Shown piece by piece: positions 1 to 6,347 of a DNA stretch of 6,363 bases (position 1 is its first letter; every line of letters begins with the position of its first letter). Origin of the DNA: Desulfobacterales bacterium (GTDB taxonomy: Bacteria; Desulfobacterota; Desulfobacteria; Desulfobacterales; RPRI01); the NCBI GenBank assembly GCA_020052975.1, contig JAGVOC010000006.1, positions 1-6,363 on the forward strand. Reading direction: 5' to 3'. The notes below the pieces were generated by a model that was given only the letters and a program-made list of their open reading frames with translations, ran no database searches and was not told the origin of the DNA. A program made the translations under genes and the position numbers.

Positions 1-302
1 GAATATGGCAATGTCACAGCCCCATTTGACGCCGGCTCGCGAATCGCTTGCCTGTCTTATTTATGAATTTTAAGAAACTACTGCGGAAGATGGGTTAGTT
101 CGATTTGGACATTGAGCTGCATCCTTTATTGTTCGTGCAGGGCAAGATATTTATTTTAAACACAATTTGCCTCAGAGGGCGGTAGACCGTGAATGAGCAA
201 AAATATTGCATCCGCCGTATTCATCCGTAAATTCTACAGATAATAGGGGATAGAGGTTCATTTTAAAAATTCTCTTTGTAGATTAATAGGTTATGGGGGT
301 TT
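1..302. other. Left-edge region, nothing recognised
   Basis: No gene is supported. Two frames are open from the window edge on the plus strand, to stops at 64-66 and 71-73. Either could be the tail of a gene outside the window, but about 20 codons are too few to judge. The rest has stops in all frames on both strands and only short imperfect hairpins such as CGGTAGACCG. Confidence 0.4.
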
Positions 303-307
303 GTGAA

Positions 308-343
308 GGGAGGCAGACCGATGCTTCCAGGCCCTTGCCTCCC
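308..343 (-). terminator. Possible terminator hairpin after the zinc-ribbon gene
   Basis: An 8-bp perfect inverted repeat, GGGAGGCA (308-315) with TGCCTCCC (336-343), lies just past the TAA at 354-356. The loop is 20 nt. On the minus strand the hairpin is followed by TTCACAAACC rather than a run of T, so it is a weak intrinsic terminator at best. It could instead be an RNA 3'-end stabilising hairpin. Confidence 0.35.
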
Positions 344-353
344 GGAGAGAGTC

Positions 354-545
354 TTAATTGCAGCGGGGCTCCCATTCGATAAGGGTTTTACAGACCGGAC
401 ACCGCACCATTACCGCCGGCATACCATAAGGGTCTTTGCCCTGATCAGTTACATTGCGGACCAGATCATGAATACCCAGCATGAAGTTGCAATTCTTGCA
501 TACCTGAGTATTTGGAACCGGAATCGTAACAAACGGTCTGCTCAT
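354..545 (-). CDS. Small zinc-ribbon-like protein, 63 aa
   Basis: This encodes a 63-residue protein of unknown function. It has two CxxC pairs, Cys16/Cys19 (CKNC) and Cys49/Cys52 (CPVC), about 30 residues apart, plus a lone Cys62 near the end. Paired CxxC knuckles at this spacing are typical of a structural zinc ribbon, so zinc binding is a reasonable inference. No catalytic motif, signal peptide or membrane segment is visible, so a cytoplasmic location is likely. The ATG at 545 is well supported: GAAGGAGAA lies a short distance upstream, and a near-consensus sigma-70 promoter sits further up at 588-616. This promoter makes the gene its own transcription unit, downstream of the pilus-related genes on the same strand. 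A GC-rich inverted repeat follows the TAA stop. A plus-strand open frame covers the same bases, but it lacks the cysteine pattern and has no comparable start signals. Family membership is unknown. Confidence 0.75.
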   Translation of the reverse strand: MSRPFVTIPVPNTQVCKNCNFMLGIHDLVRNVTDQGKDPYGMPAVMVRCPVCKTLIEWEPRCN

Positions 546-587
546 GGGCTGGTTCTCCTTCTTTCGCTTTATTTATTATATTTATTA

Positions 588-616
588 TTTATATAATATT
601 TTTAAGCTTTTGTCAA
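588..616 (-). promoter_or_regulatory. Sigma-70-type promoter for the zinc-ribbon gene
   Basis: Reading the minus strand, a perfect -35 hexamer TTGACA (616-611) is followed after exactly 17 bases by TATAAA (593-588), which matches the -10 consensus at five of six positions. Transcription would start near 581, giving a leader of about 35 nt that contains the GAAGGAGAA ribosome-binding site before the ATG at 545. The surrounding DNA is very AT-rich, so some chance match to the -10 is expected. The perfect -35 and ideal spacing make this the best promoter in the window. Confidence 0.7.
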
Positions 617-714
617 ACATAAACGCCCTGCTCAAATAAAATGCTGTTATATCAATCAGTTAGCATGATGGGCAGAACAATGAGAAAAAACAAGGCTGTG
701 AATTGATGAAAAGA

Positions 715-1062
715 TTACATATCAGAGAGAACACATCCGGGAAGAATTTTGACCCTGCAATTGCCATCTGCATCATACGACTGATAATCCTCATAGCGGT
801 ACGGCGGGCAGAACGGTGCGGTACAGAGCATATCCGAGAAAACTCCCGGTCTGGTTTCAGGCTGCAGATCAAATGAATAGTTCCTTTTCAGCATAACGCA
901 GCTGCTCCCTTCTCTCATATACCACAGGTCGTCAAGGGAAAGATTCCTGACCGTTATACCCTGGCCTGCGCACAGGTCTCCATCCGCCGCGATACAGACA
1001 GAGAGAAAAGAGAAAAGAAAGAAAACCGGCAGAATAATAAGTATAGTTTTTTTCGTCCTCAT
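715..1062 (-). CDS. Exported cysteine-rich protein, 115 aa, unknown function
   Basis: This is a hypothetical exported protein. Residues 1-25 form a clear Sec signal peptide: the positive start MRTKK, a hydrophobic core of about 18 residues, then CIA-A before the mature part, with cleavage near 25/26. No canonical lipobox is present, because the only candidate cysteine (Cys23) has Val at -1. The mature chain of about 90 residues carries six cysteines (31, 55, 80, 85, 102, 110), enough for three disulfides, which suits a small protein folded in the periplasm or outside the cell. The start at 1062 is supported by GAGGGA about 7 nt upstream. The gene lies 122 nt past the pilY1 stop on the same strand, behind a terminator-like hairpin, so it may depend on read-through or an unseen promoter. 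An accessory role with the pilus tip protein is only a guess from position. I do not recognise the family. Confidence 0.75.
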   Translation of the reverse strand: MRTKKTILIILPVFFLFSFLSVCIAADGDLCAGQGITVRNLSLDDLWYMREGSSCVMLKRNYSFDLQPETRPGVFSDMLCTAPFCPPYRYEDYQSYDADGNCRVKILPGCVLSDM

Positions 1063-1078
1063 AAGAAAAATCCCTCAG

Positions 1079-1101
1079 CCTTCATGTTGTCAACATGAGG
1101 G
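1079..1101 (-). promoter_or_regulatory. Leader hairpin just upstream of the RBS
   Basis: A 10-bp stem with a 3-nt loop is formed by 1079-1088 and 1092-1101, with one G-U pair. On the minus strand it lies a few bases before the GAGGGA ribosome-binding site (complement of 1071-1076) of the 115-aa gene. The 5' arm includes TCCCTCA (complement of 1096-1102), which can also pair perfectly with TGAGGGA (complement of 1071-1077) covering that ribosome-binding site. The two pairings exclude each other. No T-tract follows directly, so a leader regulatory role fits better than termination. Confidence 0.4.
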
Positions 1102-1148
1102 AAAAACAGGCACTGGCAGAATTCCTGCAGTGATACATCCTGCCAGTG
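1102..1148 (-). terminator. Rho-independent terminator after pilY1-like gene
   Basis: A perfect 9-bp inverted repeat, CACTGGCAG (1111-1119) with CTGCCAGTG (1140-1148), can be extended inward by about three more pairs. It lies 36 nt past the stop codon of the large gene. On the minus strand it is followed by CCTG and then five T residues (1106-1102). The T-tract is short and offset by a few bases, so termination may be partial, allowing some read-through into the 115-aa gene. Confidence 0.6.
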
Positions 1149-1184
1149 TCCTCCTTCCCTTTCTGCTGTCTCCCAACGTATTTA

Positions 1185-4100
1185 TTATTTCTCCCTTATA
1201 TGGAGAATCTTGTCTATCGGTTTGGGCGGGATAAGAATCCCGGGAGGAGGTCCCTGCGGGGGAACGCCCTGAAAAGCGCCGGTCCTCCTGCCGTCCTTCT
1301 CAGTAAATGCCGCCTTCAGGTCGATCTCTTCTATGCTGCCCGTGGACACCTGCATAAGCGCCTGTCCTCTCAGGACCGAACTGCTCACGGTACCTCCAGT
1401 ATCATACTTTACGGCCCAGAGATGCGTTACTCCTCCGAATCCGCAGATATCCGAAGCAGGCTTTGTAGTGGTGAAGAAGACGGCCCCTATAGGAGTTGCG
1501 AGCGGGTCGGTAACCATGCGCTCGGCTCTGTACCGTACCGATGCGTCCGAACAGGCAACCAGCGCTCCCGCGGCATTGGTGCATGAATCGAGTACTATGT
1601 ACCAACCGTCCGGGTCTGTCGAACCGGCTGCGCCGGAAGCGTTCGCCAGAGCGCTCTCTGAAACAGTGGTGGTACAGGCACCATCTATGCCTGATGCGGT
1701 AAAACAGGGCTCTGCTATACCATACAGCCTTCTTACACTGTCTGCATCATCTATCTCTTCTGCAATTTTATAGTAGTATCTTCCTGAACCGAAGTAGAGA
1801 CGCACTACCTTTGTCTTGTAATTCTGCAGTTTCGTGACAGCAGAGGTAACAGGACCTATATTGTCCATTATTCGGCTCCATACCCAGTTGTTGGGATTGG
1901 GGTCCTGTTTCGTGAAAATACGGATTACTCCGCCCTGGGTCCACCTGGTACTTGCTGTTGGCGGATTATTTTCTGCCTTTGTATAGCCAAAGTAGAGGGC
2001 ATCATCCTGATAAGCTCCTGCGCTGTCCGGAGCATTCTGATCGAAATCCATCGCTGCACCGGTGAGAGACCCGGCAAAGGCATTCTGGATGCCGGTGTCA
2101 ATTGTTCTCAGCAGTTGCCCTGTTTTTAAATCGAGCAGAAAGACCCTCAAGTTCTGGTCTGAATAGCCCTTGAACTGATGTGCCGCTGTATTTATTGGTC
2201 CTGTCGGACCTGAAGCAACTATCACATACCATTTGCCGTTCTTATCGTTGTCCGGGTTGCCCCCTGTTCTTGAACTGATCCTGACGACAGCAGGACCTGT
2301 GGTCGCAAGCCCGAGGTTAGGGTTGGAAAATTCCCAGAGAACCCTGGGATTTCCAGGGTCTGTGATATCAAGGGCAAAATAGGAAGAGAATCCTTCGCCG
2401 GCGGCGGGCGTCTGTATCCCATACTGCGTTGCCGCATCCTTACAGGCACCTCCGGCCCTCATTCCGCCTATGACAATCGTCCTCCAGGAAGACCCGTCTG
2501 AAGGTTTTACGCTGTCTGATATGTCACCCGTTCCCGGCGCACCAATACTCGCATCAAAAACATAGGGGGTCATATCTACTGTATAGAGATGACAGTAGTT
2601 TACCTCTGCTAGGTACTTGAGATAGGGTAGGACATTCTTAGGGATAAAGGCCCATTCCTCCTTCCCCATATCTGTGCCTGTCAATTCCGCCTTCTTATAT
2701 CTTTCTTCGAATAACTCCAGTGTGCCGAACCTGAAGGCATGGAGCATCCCGTCATTTGCACCGACAAGGACCATCCCTCTGTTCATATAGTCAGCTGCCT
2801 CAGTGAATTTCGTATACGTCCGGTCCTGATATGTTTTGTGGTAAAGATTCAGCGGTATCCATGAGACGATTTTCGGAGTGGAATTAATGATATCTCCGAG
2901 CTTCCAGGAGTTTGTTACCCCGTCGTAAGTTACCGTCCGGTTCCTGTAAGCCTTGCATGTCTCGCCGGCACCGCTGCAATCCGTATTATCGCTGCAAATA
3001 TTCTTGTTGACTGAACAGGTTTTCAGATCAGTCCCTTTTGTATACCTCGCTATCGCTGTTGCTTCATTCGCATTTGCCACCTGCATAAGTGAGATCAAGG
3101 AGGAACCTCCTGTTACCGTGTCAGGCAGTGCAATACGGTTTGTTCCATCAAAGGTATAAATGGTTCTGTCTCCGGGATTGGTCCGGTGTAATACCTTTCC
3201 TGCCTCCCAGAGCGGCTTCACATTATTAAAGAGGACTGTCGCAACAGGCGTTGGACTGTCGGCAATACTGTTACCGTCTGCATCTGAAAAAAGTTGCGCC
3301 TTCGTGGTATAGTCAGTCGCGTCAAAGAAGAAATTGATTATATAGTCGTCCCTCAAGTCAAGAACGTTCGGGGAAGCGGTGTCCTCTCTGATCGTGCTAT
3401 TGCCCAGCATTGGATCAATATGATACCAGAGGTTCTTGAGTGAACCTGTCCATTCGATGTCATTGGAACCGAAGGAACGCTGCTGATAAAAGATGGCCTG
3501 TACGAGGTTTGCCCCTGTTCCTTCGCCGGATGCGAGCACAGACGCTGCTGTCCCGGAAGCTATCTGCTGGAGGATAGACAGGATGGCATCCAGAATGTTG
3601 TCTTTAATGCCTAATGCATCACTGGTTTTATAAAAAGTATCCGGGTTGCCGTCTCCATCCTTGTCCCAGTCTGGAGATGATGCGGGCAATGGCTCACACG
3701 GACTCCCCCTGCCGGTTCCACAGTCATCCATTGCACAGGTATCATTCGGGTATCCGTTTAAATTCGCCGGCCAGCTCCTTGCCGTATTATCGAAAGAGCC
3801 GTACACCGCAACGTTCTTCATTGCATGCTCCCCCGTACCGCCCAGGAAAAGCCCTACGGTATATACATTCTTCACGTTTGTGTAAACGCCTGTCTTGATG
3901 TTATTAAATCCCATATGCATTTTATAGGCAGGAACTACAGGATCTGCAGAGTGGTTTTCAAACCCCGAATTGATGGAGCAGGTAGAGAATGCAGGGGGTC
4001 CGCCGCCGGTATTCCATTGTCCGTCAGAGAGCAGAATTACGAAATTGTTTGCACAGGGCACATACTTGCAATTTGCCCCACCCTGCTGACAGACATACAT

Positions 4101-5132
4101 TGGGTTTTTCCACCGGTCTCCTTCTCCCATTTGAGGCTGAAATCCTCCGTATTCAGATGTTTTTTGTGAAAAATAATTTAAGGCGTCCCACATGACAGGA
4201 CCTGTGGGAGTCGAACTGTTCGGTTGTCCCGAATTGATATGGGAGATGAAATTCATATACGGGAATTCGTCAGCCGTTGAATTGGGAGCGGTAAAATCAC
4301 CGATATAGATCTTCTCTGCCCTCACGCCGGCGCCGCTGAACAGCATTGCACCCACCCTGGGTCTCAGTTCCAGGGTCTTGAATTTAAAAGCAAGGCCTGA
4401 ATAAACCCTGTCCCAGGGTACCTTCACCTGTGTTCCGTTGTCAGTGAGAAGGATGCAGCCGCCGTCCGCTGTGCCGTCACCGTTGACGTCAAGACTGTCG
4501 TTGCAGACGCTTCCGACTTTGACCGCGTTCCCCGGTTGATCCCACAATTCAGGGTCACAAAATCCGTTATTAAATGTTTGGGCGCCGGTACAGGAGCTGG
4601 GAGTTCCCCCTGTCATAGCCCAGCGAAGGAGATCCATTCTGGCCATATTCGCATAGTTGAGATAATTGCCTGATTCCAGATTGCAGTCCCCTGTGCATTG
4701 CTCCTGCAGGCAACAGCCCCACCGGTTGCATCCTCCTCCACGCCAGACGCAGCCGCCCCAGTTGGAATTTCTGCACCTCCAGTTTACACAGGAACAGGTG
4801 CAGGGCACTCCCGTTGGTGTCGTTTCCTCATAGATTCCGTTGACATCAAGCTTATACATTTTCGAAGGCGTAAAATACCCTTCATAGGAAACCGCAGGGT
4901 TATAGCGGTCAAGATACCCGTCACCGTTGTTGTCGGTATCCTGATATGAATACGCTTTCCAGCCCATGCTGCCGCTCACATCTATTGCAAAAAGCACGTT
5001 GGGCGCCACGGCAAATCCCACAAACGGAGGAATCTGACAATAATCGTTCATTGTCTGGGCCGGACTTTCAGAAAGAAAAGGAGAGAGCAATAATATGAAT
5101 ATCGCTCCTGTTATAAATAGATTCTTTTTCAT
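1185..5132 (-). CDS. pilY1: PilY1/PilC-type type IV pilus tip protein, 1315 aa
   Basis: This is a large exported type IV pilus biogenesis and tip adhesin protein. Residues 1-26 are a Sec signal peptide (MKKN, hydrophobic core, SPAQ). A VWA-like region follows, with MIDAS elements DVSGSM (51-56), the Thr of STPTGP (about 310) and the Asp of ILLSDG (370). A cysteine-rich insert at 111-150 holds ten Cys. A helical linker (about 503-560) leads to the PilC-type beta-propeller (about 735-1245), recognised by GDIINSTPKIV (746-756), LVGANDGMLHAF (789-800), TVDMTPYVFDA (851-861) and YFALDITDPGNP (918-929). A proline-rich tail ends the chain. Calcium-type Asp/Asn loops occur near 65-75, 215-223, 488-498 and 617-625, and a stretched one at 1029-1044. 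Length fits large members of the family. The ATG at 5132 has AAGGGG 8 nt upstream and overlaps the preceding stop by 4 nt, so translation is probably coupled. No minor pilin genes are in the window. The family assignment is firm; the exact role (assembly, adhesion or surface sensing) is inferred. Confidence 0.93.
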   Translation of the reverse strand: MKKNLFITGAIFILLLSPFLSESPAQTMNDYCQIPPFVGFAVAPNVLFAIDVSGSMGWKAYSYQDTDNNGDGYLDRYNPAVSYEGYFTPSKMYKLDVNGIYEETTPTGVPCTCSCVNWRCRNSNWGGCVWRGGGCNRWGCCLQEQCTGDCNLESGNYLNYANMARMDLLRWAMTGGTPSSCTGAQTFNNGFCDPELWDQPGNAVKVGSVCNDSLDVNGDGTADGGCILLTDNGTQVKVPWDRVYSGLAFKFKTLELRPRVGAMLFSGAGVRAEKIYIGDFTAPNSTADEFPYMNFISHINSGQPNSSTPTGPVMWDALNYFSQKTSEYGGFQPQMGEGDRWKNPMYVCQQGGANCKYVPCANNFVILLSDGQWNTGGGPPAFSTCSINSGFENHSADPVVPAYKMHMGFNNIKTGVYTNVKNVYTVGLFLGGTGEHAMKNVAVYGSFDNTARSWPANLNGYPNDTCAMDDCGTGRGSPCEPLPASSPDWDKDGDGNPDTFYKTSDALGIKDNILDAILSILQQIASGTAASVLASGEGTGANLVQAIFYQQRSFGSNDIEWTGSLKNLWYHIDPMLGNSTIREDTASPNVLDLRDDYIINFFFDATDYTTKAQLFSDADGNSIADSPTPVATVLFNNVKPLWEAGKVLHRTNPGDRTIYTFDGTNRIALPDTVTGGSSLISLMQVANANEATAIARYTKGTDLKTCSVNKNICSDNTDCSGAGETCKAYRNRTVTYDGVTNSWKLGDIINSTPKIVSWIPLNLYHKTYQDRTYTKFTEAADYMNRGMVLVGANDGMLHAFRFGTLELFEERYKKAELTGTDMGKEEWAFIPKNVLPYLKYLAEVNYCHLYTVDMTPYVFDASIGAPGTGDISDSVKPSDGSSWRTIVIGGMRAGGACKDAATQYGIQTPAAGEGFSSYFALDITDPGNPRVLWEFSNPNLGLATTGPAVVRISSRTGGNPDNDKNGKWYVIVASGPTGPINTAAHQFKGYSDQNLRVFLLDLKTGQLLRTIDTGIQNAFAGSLTGAAMDFDQNAPDSAGAYQDDALYFGYTKAENNPPTASTRWTQGGVIRIFTKQDPNPNNWVWSRIMDNIGPVTSAVTKLQNYKTKVVRLYFGSGRYYYKIAEEIDDADSVRRLYGIAEPCFTASGIDGACTTTVSESALANASGAAGSTDPDGWYIVLDSCTNAAGALVACSDASVRYRAERMVTDPLATPIGAVFFTTTKPASDICGFGGVTHLWAVKYDTGGTVSSSVLRGQALMQVSTGSIEEIDLKAAFTEKDGRRTGAFQGVPPQGPPPGILIPPKPIDKILHIREK

Positions 5133-5452
5133 GGCTTGTACCCCTTCAGAAATGTAATGTCATGTATGGGATATATTTCATTGGGGTTGCAGGTTGAACT
5201 ATTGATGAAAAACGAGATATTTTTTCCTTCACTCCCGGACACTTCTTCAATATTCTCAACCCTGAAGGTCAGAACGCCCGGGCAGCTTGCAGAACGGATT
5301 TCCATAGTTACAAGACCCCGGATGGAGTCAACCTGTTTCACGGTCCCTGTCAAAAAGAGTTCGTCGACGGCGTGAACGGGACAAATGTTCAAGGTTAAGA
5401 ACAAGCACGTCGCAATGAAAACGAACCAATACTTCGTTTTTCTTCTTTCCAT
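5129..5452 (-). CDS. Small exported protein coupled to pilY1, 107 aa
   Basis: This is a hypothetical exported protein. MERRKTKYW followed by a hydrophobic stretch and ICPVHA forms a Sec signal peptide of about 28 residues. The mature chain of about 79 residues looks mostly beta-stranded (FLTGTVKQVD, LVTMEI, LTFRVENI, ISFFIN), which suggests a small barrel of OB-fold type, though this is only a visual impression. Two mature cysteines (57 and 88) could form a disulfide. I chose ATG 5452: the in-frame TTG at 5464 lacks a ribosome-binding site, while a G-run lies directly before the ATG, although closer than usual. The stop TGA (5129-5131) overlaps the pilY1 ATG in an ATGA junction, so the two are almost certainly co-transcribed. 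Its position where minor pilins often sit suggests a chaperone, secretion or calcium-related partner of PilY1, but nothing in the sequence proves this. Confidence 0.8.
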   Translation of the reverse strand: MERRKTKYWFVFIATCLFLTLNICPVHAVDELFLTGTVKQVDSIRGLVTMEIRSASCPGVLTFRVENIEEVSGSEGKNISFFINSSTCNPNEIYPIHDITFLKGYKP

Positions 5453-5461
5453 GTTCCCCCC

Positions 5462-5474
5462 CAAAGATTCTTTG
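5462..5474. repeat. 13-nt palindrome in the pilY1-operon leader
   Basis: CAAAGATTCTTTG is a perfect inverted repeat (6-bp arms, one central base) lying 10 nt upstream of the ATG at 5452 and touching the G-run that serves as its ribosome-binding site. It could be a small RNA hairpin or operator affecting translation or transcription of the two-gene unit, or simply chance. Confidence 0.3.
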
Positions 5475-6060
5475 TGTTTTTATTAATAATTTAAGGAATA
5501 GTTCCCCAAACCGGACTATGCTATATTGATTCTCTAACCATTTAACCTCCCGCCAAGCGGACATTGAAATGCCACCCATAAGGTTTCGTTTGAGGCGCTC
5601 TGTGCCCGACTTGACCTGTAAAATGATCGATGTTTATACAAGAAAGAAAAACCTGCGGTCAGCGGAAAACAACATATCAAGGGAACCAAGAATTTCCAGG
5701 GGGTCAAAAAAAGGAGTTTGAAATTACTGCGCGGAAGATACAAAAGACATCCTGTTCTGTTTACGAGAAAGACAAAATATTGTTTACTCATCGGAATAAT
5801 GTTTCGTAATCCGCTTTTTCATTGTGCTGCTACCGATAGTCCAATTTTCCTATAAGTATGGACCATCTATCTCCCCTATAATATGTGCTACAATTAAATT
5901 CTATATAACAAAGATTGTTTAGATCAATAAAATTATTCCCTATTATTTAGCGGTTGCCTAATTATCATTAATCTTTTCTTTTACATATTTTACTTATAGA
6001 TCTATGCAATAGCCAATCTCCGCGAAACACCGATATTGAAAAAATACTACATATAAAGGA
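5475..6060. other. Intergenic region without a recognised gene
   Basis: I see no supportable gene here. Most of it is AT-rich, with stops in all frames and no ribosome-binding site plus family-like protein. A more GC-balanced island at about 5540-5710 keeps short frames open on both strands (for example 5569-5721 plus and 5534-5791 minus), but the translations resemble nothing I know. Further right are a perfect TATAAT (5877-5882, plus) without a -35 partner, a near-repeat of CCTATAA..TATG (from 5850 and from 5876), and a 10-bp palindrome ATAGATCTAT (5996-6005). The promoter of the pilY1 unit must lie here or further upstream, but no convincing sigma-70 or sigma-54 pair stood out. Confidence 0.5.
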
Positions 6061-6079
6061 TAACAAATTTTTTTTGTTA
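6061..6079. repeat. AT-rich inverted repeat beside the CRP-like site
   Basis: TAACAAA (6061-6067) and TTTGTTA (6073-6079) form a perfect 7-bp inverted repeat around five T residues. Its centre lies about 22 bp, two helical turns, from the centre of the neighbouring CRP-like palindrome. It may be a second operator or an AT-rich hairpin; no regulator can be named. Confidence 0.35.
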
Positions 6080-6084
6080 AAAAA

Positions 6085-6100
6085 TGTGATCTGAATCACA
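6085..6100. promoter_or_regulatory. CRP/FNR-family binding palindrome
   Basis: TGTGA (6085-6089), six bases, then TCACA (6096-6100) match the Escherichia coli CRP consensus TGTGA-N6-TCACA exactly, and the symmetry extends one base on each side (A...T). The inner bases GTGAT-N4-ATCAC are also close to the FNR consensus, so any CRP/FNR-superfamily regulator is possible. On the plus strand a -10-like TTTAAT (6124-6129) would place the start near 6135 with the palindrome centred about 43 bp upstream, close to class II activator geometry. GGGAGA and an ATG at 6145 follow, but the frame runs into antisense tRNA. Control of minus-strand genes over 600 bp away is less likely. Confidence 0.5.
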
Positions 6101-6224
6101 TGTAACCACAGGACTATGAAAAATTTAATGGTGTGGGAGAAGCGATGGAAAATATCAATAGTGTCTTGCAATTATGGGGGATGAGCTTGTTTTCTCCTGA
6201 TTTTCCTAATTGTTCGGAAGAATT

Positions 6225-6263
6225 AAAAAAGGCTTTCAAGGCTCACAGTGCCCGAAAACCCCT
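6225..6263 (-). terminator. Rho-independent terminator of tRNA-Lys
   Basis: On the minus strand, 8 nt past the encoded CCA, a bulged hairpin forms between AGG-GG-TTTTC-GGGC and GCCT-T-GAAAG-CCT, with a 7-nt loop. It is followed at once by a T-run (6230-6225). Position and strand fit termination of the tRNA transcript. The stem has G-U pairs and bulges, so the exact fold is approximate. Confidence 0.65.
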
Positions 6264-6271
6264 GAAAAATA

Positions 6272-6347
<76 letters not shown>

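Noticed and set aside
1..73. Plus-strand frames open from the left edge (stops at 64-66 and 71-73)
   Set aside because: Each has about 20 codons, with no recognisable C-terminus and no terminator after it, so they cannot be told from chance.
303..596. Plus-strand open frame of 97 codons
   Set aside because: It lies antisense to the zinc-ribbon gene, which has a clear RBS, promoter and cysteine motif. Its C-terminal end is low-complexity Leu/Tyr/Ile read from the AT-rich promoter region.
1065..1093. Perfect TTGACA on the minus strand (1093-1088) as a -35 for the 115-aa gene
   Set aside because: The bases 17 nt downstream read TTTTTC, not a -10, and a start site there would fall at or past the ATG. 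The hexamer is part of the leader hairpin.
1146..1773. Two plus-strand frames of 146 codons inside the end of the pilY1 gene
   Set aside because: They are opposite-strand shadows of the propeller coding sequence, with no family resemblance or start signals.
5534..5791. Minus-strand open frame of 85 codons upstream of the pilY1 unit
   Set aside because: No ribosome-binding site stands out at the ATG, there is no recognisable domain, and the composition looks like translated intergenic DNA.
5968..6171. Minus-strand 67-codon frame
   Set aside because: It is an AT-rich translation dominated by Ile, Phe and Ser that runs across the palindromes, with no family resemblance.
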